From: Oscillospiraceae bacterium
GTDB taxonomy: Bacteria; Bacillota; Clostridia; Oscillospirales; Ruminococcaceae
Length of the DNA: 32,459 bases
Assembly: GCA_017405465.1 (NCBI GenBank)
Contig: JAFRAJ010000032.1
Coordinates: 1-32,459, forward strand
Reading direction: 5' to 3'
Part shown: piece after piece, positions 23,885 through 32,144 of the stretch
How the letters are laid out: each line of letters begins with the position of its first letter
Position numbering within the stretch: position 1 is the stretch's first letter
Notes under the pieces: generated by a model
Databases searched by the model: none
Told to the model about the DNA's origin: nothing
The model's input: the letters and a program-made list of their open reading frames with translations, nothing else
Program-made: the position numbers and the translations under genes

Positions 23885-23941
23885 GACAGATTTTGTTAAT
23901 TGATCACGGCATCAGCCGGATGGCATATCGGAGTAATAATC

Positions 23942-26638
23942 ATGAACGTTTACACCAAGAGGATCCTGGTACTGGTACTTGCACTGCTGGTAGCTGTGCT
24001 TTCATGCGCCTTCTCTAAAGGCTTTGCGGGACATGTATATGCCGAGTCGGAAGACCCGGACGCACCGCCTGCTCCTTCAGAAGAAGGCGAGCCTGAAACG
24101 GTCAGCATCACAATACGAGTTACAGGAAATACGGCTTCTGTTTCTTATAACGGGCAGGAACAGAAAGTGGAAGGATACACCCTCAGCTGTGATACTGAGA
24201 TCTTCGACCCCGCCAAGGTAAGTTACTCCGGGCAGGCTGTTGCGTCAGGCAGCACCGTAGGGACCTACAAGATGGAGCTCAGTGCCGGCAACTTCAGTTA
24301 TTTAGACAGCAGCGTTCAGGCTTCATTCGAGATAGTCTCGGACGGTGAGCTCAATATTGGAAAAGCTGCGATGACGATAAGCATCACGGGAAATTCTGCA
24401 AGAGAGTATTACGACGGAACGGAGAAGACGGTAAAAGGATATACAGCGTCAAGTGACAGTCCTCTCTTTGATCAAAGTAAACTGGTATGTTCTGCTGAGC
24501 CCAGTGTGAGTGAAAAAGAGATCGGAGAATATGACCTTGTACTGACAGCTGATATGTTCAGTTATGACGATGCAAATGTCGATGTGACATACTCTCTGAC
24601 AAACGGGAAACTGATTATCAAGAAACCGGAGATAGGAATATCGGTCCAGGGACATTTTGAGAGCAAGACCTACAGCGGAGACACTTACATAGTGGAAGGG
24701 TATGAAGTCGCCAGTAATTCAGCCGGTTTTGATCCGGGAAAGATCGTGTTCAGCGGCTCGGCATCAGTTACAGGGATGAACGCCGGAAGTTATATGATGG
24801 GACTCTCCGCAGATCAGTTCAGCTACGATGATCCTAATGTCACGGCTAAATTTGTCGTCACTGACGGAGGCCTGGAGATAGCGAAGGCTCAACTGGCCAT
24901 CACAGTGACAGGACATAAGGAAAGCATCAAATACGACGGCGCAGAGCATACTGTCTCCGGCTATGATATAAGCTGCAGCAGCAGCCTTTTCAGTGAGGGA
25001 AAAGTCAGCTACAAGGGCGGAACTGAAATAAAGAAAAGTGATGCAGGGACATACCTAATGGGGCTTGCAGCAGACGGTTTCAGCTATGACGATGTCAACT
25101 GCGAAGCAGTATTTACTGTGACAGACGGCAGTCTCGAGATCGGCAGAAGAACACTTGTCCTGACGTCTGAAAGCGCGACCAAGACCTATGACGGAACTGC
25201 ACTGACGAATGAAAAAGTCACTATGACCGGAGACGGCTTTGCTGAGGGAGAAGGGGCAGAGTACACTGCTTCAGGAAGCCAGACCGATGCAGGCAGCAGT
25301 CCCAATACTATCAGCTGCATATTCAATGGAAACACCAAGGGAGACAACTACGAGCTGACCAAGAACGAAGGAACGCTTACGGTCACAGGTTCGCAGGTGG
25401 CGATCACGGTGACGATTACCGAGAACAGCGGTACAGAGAAATACGACGGTACGGAGAAGACTGTCACCGGTTATAAAGTCAGCATAGACAATGATAAATA
25501 CACTGAAAAGGACTTCACATTCAGCGGAGATGCCACAGTGAAGGCGACTGATGCCGGCAAACATGAGATGCTCCTCAAGCCGGGAGACTTCACAAACACT
25601 AATATGAACTATGCCAACGTGAAGTTCGTGATCGTAGACGGACATCTTGAGATCACCAAGAGAAAGCTGACGCTGACTTCCGAAAGCGCAGAGAAGCCTT
25701 ACGACGGAGAGCCGCTCAAGAGCGATAAGATCACGATAGATGGCGACGGATTTGCTAAAGGTGAAGGAGCGAAATTCGAGGTCACCGGAAGCCAGACCAA
25801 GCAGGGAAGCAGCGCCAACACATTCAGCTATACGATGAATGAGAATACCAAGGATTCAAACTATGAGATCACGAAGGTGGAGGGTCTGCTCACAGTCACA
25901 GCTCCGGTAGGTCCCGACACGGAACCTGTCAGCCATCTGACCATAAGGAAATACACTACTTCAAAACCCAAGAACGGAACAGCATATCTCCCCGGAGAAA
26001 AGATCAGCTATATGATCTCAATGACCAATGACGGAGACGTGAAGATAACGGATATAAAGGTGACAGATGACCTTACCGGGGATGTATGGACAGTTGATGC
26101 GCTTGAACCCGGAGAGAACAAATCATTCAATACCAGCTATACAGTGACGGAAGCTGACGCCAAAGCAGGCAGCGTCGTAAACACGGCGACAGCAACGGGA
26201 TATGATCAGAACGGGGCAAAGTCCGGAGTCACTCCCGGTACATGTGTGGAAAAAGCAGCTGTTCCGGAACCAGAACCGGAACCGGCGCCTGCACCGGAGC
26301 CACCGTCCGGAGGAAAAGGATCACGCGCATTCATGAACCTGATTCTTACTGTACTTACCGGAGTGATGTCGCTGGGAATGCTTATCAGCGCATTCGTCAG
26401 GAAAGAAAACGGAGATGAACAGACTGTCAGGAGTCATAAACTGATGAAAGCGGCCGGAATGCTCCTGCTCATAGGATCGGTCGTTACGCTCATCCTCACA
26501 AGAGACGCAAAAGCGGATATCACGGCTGTTGATAAATGGACGATCTTGATGGCAGTGTTCCTGATCGCTGATGCAGTTCTGGCGGTGCTGTCCAGAAACA
26601 AAAACGATATGTTCGGAGATGACGAACAGGCGGAATAA
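23942..26638 (+). CDS. Secreted Ig-like (MBG-type) repeat protein with C-terminal triple membrane anchor
   Basis: The protein (898 aa from ATG 23942) has a signal peptide: basic YTKR, a hydrophobic core and probable cleavage after VYA at residue 34. A Pro/Glu linker follows, then seven repeats of about 75-95 residues. Five share ITVTG...YDG...VSGY...FSYDD and two are a shorter TSESA..YDG...GDGFAEGEG type, in the order A-A-A-A-B-A-B. Next is a DUF11-like domain (about 665-765: YLPGEKISYMISMTNDGDV, then NTATATGY), a Pro-Glu spacer and three membrane helices in the last ~110 residues. No LPXTG sortase signal is present. It should be a surface stalk held in the membrane by its C-terminal helices. 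The start follows GGAG; the upstream ATG at 23900 lacks one. Confidence 0.82.
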   Translation: MNVYTKRILVLVLALLVAVLSCAFSKGFAGHVYAESEDPDAPPAPSEEGEPETVSITIRVTGNTASVSYNGQEQKVEGYTLSCDTEIFDPAKVSYSGQAVASGSTVGTYKMELSAGNFSYLDSSVQASFEIVSDGELNIGKAAMTISITGNSAREYYDGTEKTVKGYTASSDSPLFDQSKLVCSAEPSVSEKEIGEYDLVLTADMFSYDDANVDVTYSLTNGKLIIKKPEIGISVQGHFESKTYSGDTYIVEGYEVASNSAGFDPGKIVFSGSASVTGMNAGSYMMGLSADQFSYDDPNVTAKFVVTDGGLEIAKAQLAITVTGHKESIKYDGAEHTVSGYDISCSSSLFSEGKVSYKGGTEIKKSDAGTYLMGLAADGFSYDDVNCEAVFTVTDGSLEIGRRTLVLTSESATKTYDGTALTNEKVTMTGDGFAEGEGAEYTASGSQTDAGSSPNTISCIFNGNTKGDNYELTKNEGTLTVTGSQVAITVTITENSGTEKYDGTEKTVTGYKVSIDNDKYTEKDFTFSGDATVKATDAGKHEMLLKPGDFTNTNMNYANVKFVIVDGHLEITKRKLTLTSESAEKPYDGEPLKSDKITIDGDGFAKGEGAKFEVTGSQTKQGSSANTFSYTMNENTKDSNYEITKVEGLLTVTAPVGPDTEPVSHLTIRKYTTSKPKNGTAYLPGEKISYMISMTNDGDVKITDIKVTDDLTGDVWTVDALEPGENKSFNTSYTVTEADAKAGSVVNTATATGYDQNGAKSGVTPGTCVEKAAVPEPEPEPAPAPEPPSGGKGSRAFMNLILTVLTGVMSLGMLISAFVRKENGDEQTVRSHKLMKAAGMLLLIGSVVTLILTRDAKADITAVDKWTILMAVFLIADAVLAVLSRNKNDMFGDDEQAE

Positions 26639-26686
26639 AACGATACTGCAGAACAAGCAGATCAATTAAGCTTTAGGGAGGTCCGG

Positions 26687-27439
26687 ATGGAGTATATTAG
26701 AGTTACAGAAGACAACATTGAAAGCGAGCACATCTGTTGTGCCATTTCAAACAACAATGACATACAGGTCGCATCCAAGAAAGCCTGGCTTGCAGGCCAG
26801 TTCGAAGACGGTCTGGTGTTCCTCAAGAGCATCGAACGGGGGAAATGCTTTATTGAATATATCCCTGCAGAGAAAGCATGGAATCCAATTGATGCGGAAG
26901 ACTATATGTATATCGACTGTCTGTGGGTATCCGGGTCTCTGAAAGGACACGGTTACTCGAATGATCTTCTGGAAGAATGCATACGGGACAGCAAAGAAAA
27001 AGGAAAGAAAGGCCTGTGCATACTGTCATCCGCAAAGAAAAGACCTTTCCTGGCGGATCCTAAGTATTTGACTCACAAAGGATTCGCTGTCTGTGATGAG
27101 GCAGACAACGGGATACAGCTTTGGTATCTTCCATTCGAAGGAATTGATGTAAAGCCACATTTCAGAGATTGTGCCAGACATCCGCATACTGATATTCCCG
27201 GATATGTTCTCTACTATACGGATCAATGCCCGTTCAATGCCAAGTATGTACCGATAGTTGAGAAAACTGCAGCTGACCACGATGTTCCTTTTACTGCAGT
27301 GCATATCACGGACAGAGAAGAAGCCCGGAACGCGCCTACTCCAATAACGACATATGCGCTGTTCTGCGAAGGGGAGTACATCACTAACGAACAGATGAAC
27401 GAGGCTCGATTTCTGAAGCTGCTTGCAGCAAGACAGTGA
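26687..27439 (+). CDS. GNAT N-acetyltransferase with C-terminal YoaP-like domain
   Basis: Residues about 1-140 form a GNAT fold; the acetyl-CoA loop is represented by LWVSGSLKGHGYSNDLLEEC (73-92), where the R/Q-x-x-G-x-G signature is degenerate as KGHGYS. The C-terminal part (about 165-250), with YYTDQCPFNAKYVP, matches the YoaP-like domain that follows GNATs in B. subtilis YoaP. The enzyme should transfer an acetyl group to a small amine or protein; the substrate is unknown. GGGAGG precedes ATG 26687. The MoaF-like gene follows after 64 nt across a GC hairpin. Confidence 0.82.
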   Translation: MEYIRVTEDNIESEHICCAISNNNDIQVASKKAWLAGQFEDGLVFLKSIERGKCFIEYIPAEKAWNPIDAEDYMYIDCLWVSGSLKGHGYSNDLLEECIRDSKEKGKKGLCILSSAKKRPFLADPKYLTHKGFAVCDEADNGIQLWYLPFEGIDVKPHFRDCARHPHTDIPGYVLYYTDQCPFNAKYVPIVEKTAADHDVPFTAVHITDREEARNAPTPITTYALFCEGEYITNEQMNEARFLKLLAARQ

Positions 27440-27448
27440 ACATTCTTA

Positions 27449-27472
27449 GCCGGTCACGATCATCGGACCGGC
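27449..27472 (+). terminator. GC-rich hairpin after the acetyltransferase gene
   Basis: GCCGGTC (27449-27455) pairs perfectly with GACCGGC (27466-27472) with a 10-nt loop. No T tract follows, so it may attenuate or process RNA rather than terminate. Confidence 0.4.
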
Positions 27473-27503
27473 AGAGACATAAAAAATAAGGAGGACAGAT
27501 AAT

Positions 27504-28448
27504 TTGGCAGACAAGAATCAGTTTACAGGACTCAGTCAGTACAAAATCGCCTTCAATTATGAGCTGGCAGGAAAACATTTTCACCTGATCATGGACAGCG
27601 GTGAAGAGGTGTCCATGTATTTCATGGACGGCGAGAATGTTCAGATTGCAGAGAAAGGTCAGCCTTATGTCTTTGAGACATATGAATGTCTAAAAGGCGA
27701 TGATGTGACATATCTTGTACATACCCAACCGGAATCAGGCAAAGGGTTGATCAACAAAACATATGTGCTTGATACGGCACAAAATCTGGTAACGCTTGTG
27801 CTTATGGAAGAGGCCTTTGATCCTGAACATCCGAGACTTATCAGGACTACGCCTTTCTTTGGTGCCATCAAAGTCCCGGGAAGGAAACTTCCCACAATAA
27901 GGCATCATCTGTCTAAACGAATGGTAGGCAAACATATCGTATGGCACTACAATGACGGAATGGCCCTGCAGCATATCTATTATTCGCCTACAGTGGTCAG
28001 AGCCAGCCCCGGCCCCGGCCTTACCCAGGAGGATATGCTTCAGAATCGTTTCGGTGAGGATCTTGCTTCAGATGACCCTGATAGACGTGCCAGGGCGGAA
28101 GCAGGGATCAGAGAGTTTACGGAACGCAATGAATGGTATCCATTCTATGAAGAAGAGTGCTTCCATGTATGGATCAGCGACAGACTTAATCTGTTCTGCT
28201 TCGTAGAAGAGAACATGACTATGCGTTCGCCAGGCTTCAAGAGCGGTGGCGGCGGAATACTGCTCCTGCAGGATATCGAGAGATGTGTTGATGTCGGGGT
28301 CAGCTTTTCTGCAGGTGAATACTATATGTGCACGGCGTTCGGAGAGGAAAACAATATCGAGGATCCTCTTGACTCTGCAGAATCTCCCTTTGACTGGACA
28401 GACCTCAAATGTATGCCCAGTGTTCACTGGGAGATCCCAGAAGACTGA
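27504..28448 (+). CDS. MoaF-like (lipocalin-fold) protein
   Basis: The 314-residue protein resembles the MoaF family. An N-terminal half holds paired beta-strands such as FNYELAGKHFHLIMDSGEEV (14-33) and TYECLKGDDVTYLVHTQ, and the C-terminal half contains GKHIVWHYNDGMALQHIYYS, in which the family's conserved HIY motif can be seen. MoaF proteins have a lipocalin-like barrel related to phenolic acid decarboxylase; the name comes from a molybdenum-linked operon of Klebsiella, but the biochemical role is unclear. Translation starts at TTG 27504, set 9 nt after a perfect GGAGG (27490-27494). No signal peptide. No molybdenum cofactor genes are in the window, so a cofactor role is not supported here. 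Confidence 0.75.
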   Translation: MADKNQFTGLSQYKIAFNYELAGKHFHLIMDSGEEVSMYFMDGENVQIAEKGQPYVFETYECLKGDDVTYLVHTQPESGKGLINKTYVLDTAQNLVTLVLMEEAFDPEHPRLIRTTPFFGAIKVPGRKLPTIRHHLSKRMVGKHIVWHYNDGMALQHIYYSPTVVRASPGPGLTQEDMLQNRFGEDLASDDPDRRARAEAGIREFTERNEWYPFYEEECFHVWISDRLNLFCFVEENMTMRSPGFKSGGGGILLLQDIERCVDVGVSFSAGEYYMCTAFGEENNIEDPLDSAESPFDWTDLKCMPSVHWEIPED

Positions 28449-28469
28449 TAATATAATCGCAGATATGAG

Positions 28470-28498
28470 TACAGGCTCTTGCGCTAGGCAAGAGCCTG
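28470..28498 (+). terminator. Intrinsic terminator after the MoaF-like gene
   Basis: ACAGGCTCTTGC (28470-28481) pairs perfectly with GCAAGAGCCTGT (28487-28498). The T tail is short (TTGATCGTATT). It stands between convergent genes and may serve both. Confidence 0.8.
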
Positions 28499-28518
28499 TT
28501 TGATCGTATTGCTATAAA

Positions 28519-29484
28519 TCATCCCAAAAGCTTTTCTATCAGAGTCTTTCCCCAAAGTTCAGGTTCTTCTTTGATCGGGGAATGAGCTGATTCGTGGAAC
28601 GGTACATATTCCTTGTATGGGGCTTCAAGATTATCGAACCATTCTTTGGCAAGAGGTGTAGGGGTATTCTGGTCGTGATCGCCCTGGAACAGGTATACAG
28701 GTACATTAAGTTTCCTGACTGTCTCATCGAATTTCAGTCTGACTACCTGAGGCCATAGTTCAGCCAGACAGAAGAACGTTCCTTTATAGTATCTGTAAAG
28801 ATCCGGTATCACAGAGTATTCTCCGCTTGTGAGGAAAGGAACGAGAATTGACTTGAAGCTGCTCTCTTTTTCTTTCCAGCTTCCTCCGCCAAACTTTGTC
28901 ATGTAATTGCGCTGTACCATGAGGGCATCCAGACCGCCCTTATACATACCGTCTACAGGTGCCCCAATGGAGGCGAGATCTTTCAGAGCTTTTTTGTCAT
29001 TGTGTTCTCTGGCATAATCTACAACGAAGTCATAGCTGATCTTCTCGTTCAATGCTCCGTTAATGAACTGACCCATTCCGACATATGCTTTGATATTCTC
29101 GGGATATTTTGGAAGATAAAGGCATGAAAGGACTGAGCCCCAGCTGTGTCCTACGATATAGATCTTGTCCTGATGAAAACGATTAACAAGATAAAGAACG
29201 ACATCGTGCATGTCCTCAACCTGCTGATCCAAAGTCATCCTGTTGGAGATGTTTGCGTGCCGGTAGCTCTTTCCTGCCATGCGCTGATCCCAGCACACCA
29301 TTATGAACCTGTCAGCAAGATATTTGGACTGTTCCGGCATCACCCATGATCTGTCACACACACCGGGACCGCCGTGAACGAATAGCAATACCGGGTTATC
29401 AAGACTTGCAGAACGTATGTGGATGTTTTGGCTGTCTCCGTTTACAGGAATATAGATCGTCTCATCTATAGCATATTTAGGCAT
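28519..29484 (-). CDS. Alpha/beta hydrolase, prolyl-aminopeptidase-like
   Basis: The 321-residue enzyme has HGGPG (37-41), the oxyanion motif of proline iminopeptidase-type hydrolases, WDQRMAGKS (65-73) and GHSWGS with nucleophile Ser114. Asp in GDHDQNTP (about 270) and His in HESAHSP (about 300) complete the triad. The WDQR..G.S wording is typical of the S33 family, but many members are esterases or lactonases, so the substrate is open. No signal peptide, cytosolic. The upstream Shine-Dalgarno is weak (AAGAGAA). Base composition is more AT-rich than the left half of the window, as in its neighbours to the right. Confidence 0.87.
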   Translation of the reverse strand: MPKYAIDETIYIPVNGDSQNIHIRSASLDNPVLLFVHGGPGVCDRSWVMPEQSKYLADRFIMVCWDQRMAGKSYRHANISNRMTLDQQVEDMHDVVLYLVNRFHQDKIYIVGHSWGSVLSCLYLPKYPENIKAYVGMGQFINGALNEKISYDFVVDYAREHNDKKALKDLASIGAPVDGMYKGGLDALMVQRNYMTKFGGGSWKEKESSFKSILVPFLTSGEYSVIPDLYRYYKGTFFCLAELWPQVVRLKFDETVRKLNVPVYLFQGDHDQNTPTPLAKEWFDNLEAPYKEYVPFHESAHSPIKEEPELWGKTLIEKLLG

Positions 29485-29566
29485 ATCGATATTCTCTTTT
29501 CTTTTTTATTATGTATTATATATCATCAAGTATGAATTACTAAATCATTTAGAATGAAGGTCTGAT

Positions 29567-30448
29567 GTGGAAATAAACAGGTTATCAGATGAACTGAAAC
29601 GAAGATTCGGGGAGAAAGTATATAAGATCTCCCTGACTTCCGGCTGCACATGTCCTAACAGAGACGGAACACTCTCCACACGTGGATGTCTGTTCTGTTC
29701 ACAGCAAGGGTCAGGAGACTTTTCTCCTCCATTTGTTTCAATAAAGGAACAGATCGAGCTGGCGAAAACGAAGATAGAAGAAAAGACAAAGGCCAGGAAA
29801 TTCATAGGCTATTTCCAGTCGTATACTAATACATACGGTGACCAGGAAAGTCTTAAAGAACTGTTCAGCGAAACGGTATCTGCTCCTGAGATCTGTGCGC
29901 TTTCTATCGGGACTCGTCCTGATTGTCTGGAAGACAGCATGATCAGTTTTTTGAGTGAACTGAATCGCATTAAACCGGTCTGGATAGAGCTTGGACTCCA
30001 GACGATAAATGAAGATACTGCCGAAAAGATGAACCGCTGTTATAAGCTGAATACTTTCAAGGAAGCTTACAGAAGACTTAAATGCGCCGGTCTGGAAGTA
30101 ATCGTTCATGTGATACTTGGATTGCCCGGAGAGACGGAAGATGACATGCTGGCGACAGCTAGATTTCTCTCAGAACTGGATCCGGTACTGGATGGTATAA
30201 AGATACATATGCTCCAGATACTAAAGGGCACCGAACTTGCAAAGATGTTCGAAACAGAACCGTTTCATGTTCTTTCACTCGAAGAGTACACCGATCTGGT
30301 AATCAAAATCCTGAAGATCCTTGACTCCAGAACAATAATCCACAGATTTACAGGAGATGGACCCAAGAAACTTCTTATAGAACCACAGTGGTGCTGGGAT
30401 AAGAAAAAGGTGCTGAACTATATGAACGCTATGATACGGGATTCGTGA
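29567..30448 (+). CDS. TIGR01212-family radical SAM protein (YhcC-like)
   Basis: The 293-residue product is a radical SAM protein of the YhcC family. The cluster region has CTCPNRDG and GCLFCSQQ (Cys 27, 29, 41 and 44). The SAM-binding barrel continues with IGTRPDCLED (about 107-116), WIELGLQT (about 142-149), VILGLPGET (about 182-190) and IKIHMLQILKGT (about 213-224), all family hallmarks. These enzymes bind a [4Fe-4S] cluster and generate a 5'-deoxyadenosyl radical; the physiological reaction is not established. Translation begins at GTG 29567 with GAAGG 6 nt upstream. It diverges from the alpha/beta hydrolase across an AT-rich gap. Confidence 0.93.
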   Translation: MEINRLSDELKRRFGEKVYKISLTSGCTCPNRDGTLSTRGCLFCSQQGSGDFSPPFVSIKEQIELAKTKIEEKTKARKFIGYFQSYTNTYGDQESLKELFSETVSAPEICALSIGTRPDCLEDSMISFLSELNRIKPVWIELGLQTINEDTAEKMNRCYKLNTFKEAYRRLKCAGLEVIVHVILGLPGETEDDMLATARFLSELDPVLDGIKIHMLQILKGTELAKMFETEPFHVLSLEEYTDLVIKILKILDSRTIIHRFTGDGPKKLLIEPQWCWDKKKVLNYMNAMIRDS

Positions 30449-30579
30449 CAGCAACAGCAAAACATTCCTGCCAAGCCATTTCAAAGTATATAAATACATT
30501 TTCTTGTGCTATAATTGCATGCCATAAGGAAACGATTTCATTATTTTCCTGATTCCGGAGAAAACGGAGGAAAAAACGA

Positions 30580-31797
30580 TTGAAGAGAAAAAAGAGCTTC
30601 AAAACCTTTATACAGTATGCTCTCCTAATATTGTTCTCTTTTCTGGCTGTCTTTATTGGCAACAGGGTCGCGACAAAGGACGCTACCATGTTTACGGGAC
30701 AGGTCAGACTGGCCGGAGACGTATATCTGGTGAAGGTAGACAGTATCTTATCTGTAAATACTTCGACAGCTTCTTACGGAGGAGTAAACGAGGTCAATCA
30801 GACAGAAGTCAAATTCTCCGGGACAGTAATGCGCGGACCTAAGAAGGGCGACTCCATCGTTGCAATCAGAACCGAGGACGATCTTATTTATTACAATGCG
30901 GCAGTGCTGGAAGAGGGCGATTTGATATTTGTTACCGTCACGGATGGTGAAGCAATAGCGGGGAACTTCTTCCGGATCAAATCGATAGTCATCCTGTTTA
31001 TCTTCCTCGTGATATTCCTCATACTTTTCGCAAAGATGAAAGGCGTCGCATCGGTTTTATCTCTGGGACTTACTGTAGTTGCAGTTTTCTTTGTTTTTGT
31101 TCCGGCTATATTATCAGGCTATAATGTGTATTTATGGGCACTGCTAGTCTGTGTGTTTGCCATCTTGATAACACCGCCGTTCGTTGGAGGTTTCAATAAA
31201 AAATCACTTGCATCAATACTGGGGTCTACCGGAGGAGTGTTCCTTGCAGGAGTTCTGACTCTGGTGATGAACAGCGTAATGAAGATAACGGGGTTTGCTT
31301 CGGAAGAAGACATGTTCGTTATGGCTATTCTAAGTGAGCCTATAGATCTGAGAGCAGTCACCTTTGCTTCTATCATAATAGGTGCTCTGGGTTCTACTTT
31401 GGATGTGTCTATGTCTATCGCTACATCTGTATGGGAGATGCATGACAGCACAGGTAATGAAGATTTTAAGTCTTTGCTTAATTCAGGGTTTAATATAGGA
31501 AGAGATATCCTGGGTACTCAGATCAGCACGCTGATACTTGCATACATAGGTACATCTCTGTGTACGGTTCTTCTCCTGGTAGCATATCAGGCTTCAATGA
31601 TCGAACTGCTGAATCTGGAGTTAGTGATTATAAATCTAGAAGATATGCTGATAGGTGCAGCTACAATAATCCTAACGATTCCATTCACCGCCTTGATAAG
31701 CGCACTGATGTTATCGAACAGAGGCTCAGAGAAGCCAGAGTTCGTAATAGACGGAGGGAGTACCTCAACAGAGGAAAAGCACGTCTATACCAGATAA
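30580..31797 (+). CDS. YibE/F family membrane protein
   Basis: The 405-residue protein has one N-terminal helix (about 12-28), an extracytoplasmic beta-rich region (about 35-130, with KGDSIVAIRTEDDLIYY) and then about seven hydrophobic helices. The DVSMSIATSVWEM motif (about 275-287) marks the YibE/F family, and the ITPPFVGGFNKKSLASILG segment is also family-like. Members are multispanning proteins of unknown function in lactic acid bacteria and clostridia. Translation starts at TTG 30580, set 9 nt after CGGAGG. It is monocistronic and ends in a strong terminator before the rRNA promoter. Confidence 0.88.
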   Translation: MKRKKSFKTFIQYALLILFSFLAVFIGNRVATKDATMFTGQVRLAGDVYLVKVDSILSVNTSTASYGGVNEVNQTEVKFSGTVMRGPKKGDSIVAIRTEDDLIYYNAAVLEEGDLIFVTVTDGEAIAGNFFRIKSIVILFIFLVIFLILFAKMKGVASVLSLGLTVVAVFFVFVPAILSGYNVYLWALLVCVFAILITPPFVGGFNKKSLASILGSTGGVFLAGVLTLVMNSVMKITGFASEEDMFVMAILSEPIDLRAVTFASIIIGALGSTLDVSMSIATSVWEMHDSTGNEDFKSLLNSGFNIGRDILGTQISTLILAYIGTSLCTVLLLVAYQASMIELLNLELVIINLEDMLIGAATIILTIPFTALISALMLSNRGSEKPEFVIDGGSTSTEEKHVYTR

Positions 31798-31809
31798 GAG
31801 CTGGTTTTA

Positions 31810-31858
31810 AGAAGGCGCTTTACACAACATGTGGAATGTTGGAAGCGTCTTCTTTTTT
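31810..31858 (+). terminator. Intrinsic terminator of the YibE/F gene
   Basis: AGAAGGCGCTT pairs (one G-U) with AAGCGTCTTCT around an inner CAACAT/ATGTTG stem and is followed by TTTTTT. It insulates the rRNA operon from upstream transcription. Confidence 0.93.
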
Positions 31859-31904
31859 GATGAAAAGAAAGAAGATTACGACACACACGGGGCCGTTGGA
31901 AGAA

Positions 31905-31958
31905 CCACAAAATTTATCAAAATTAATTGTTGACATGTAGATAGACGGCTGATAGAAT
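31905..31958 (+). promoter_or_regulatory. rRNA operon promoter with AT-rich UP element
   Basis: A consensus -35 TTGACA (31930-31935) is separated by 17 bp from -10 TAGAAT (31953-31958). The 25 bp upstream (31905-31929) are almost all A/T in phased tracts, which fits a UP element for strong transcription. RNA would start near 31965. Confidence 0.88.
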
Positions 31959-31964
31959 AACTCT

Positions 31965-32144
31965 TGCGCCTGTGAAAACGGCAGGCAAAAAACAGACTTT
32001 GGACCTTGAAAATTAAACAATATCACAAAGAAAGTGCAGCCCTTGTTAGTGAGCGAAAGAGCTCACAAAAAGTAACGAGGAAAAAGCCAGAAATGGCGTT
32101 CTCGAGCTAAGGTATCAAGCACGGTGAAGTGCATGATATACAAT
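31965..32144 (+). other. rRNA leader RNA
   Basis: The ~180-nt leader contains a CCTTGAAAATTAAACAA string of the kind found in Firmicute rRNA leaders, a hairpin GTGAGC/GCTCAC (32049-32066) enclosed by GTTA/TAAC, and a second hairpin GTATCA.GCAC/GTGC.TGATAT (32112-32139) right before the 16S gene. These are probably antitermination and processing structures. No coding gene is seen. Confidence 0.7.

Noticed and set aside
31820..32026. Small minus-strand open frame in the rRNA promoter region
   Set aside because: It covers a terminator and a consensus rRNA promoter and has no ribosome site or recognisable domain.
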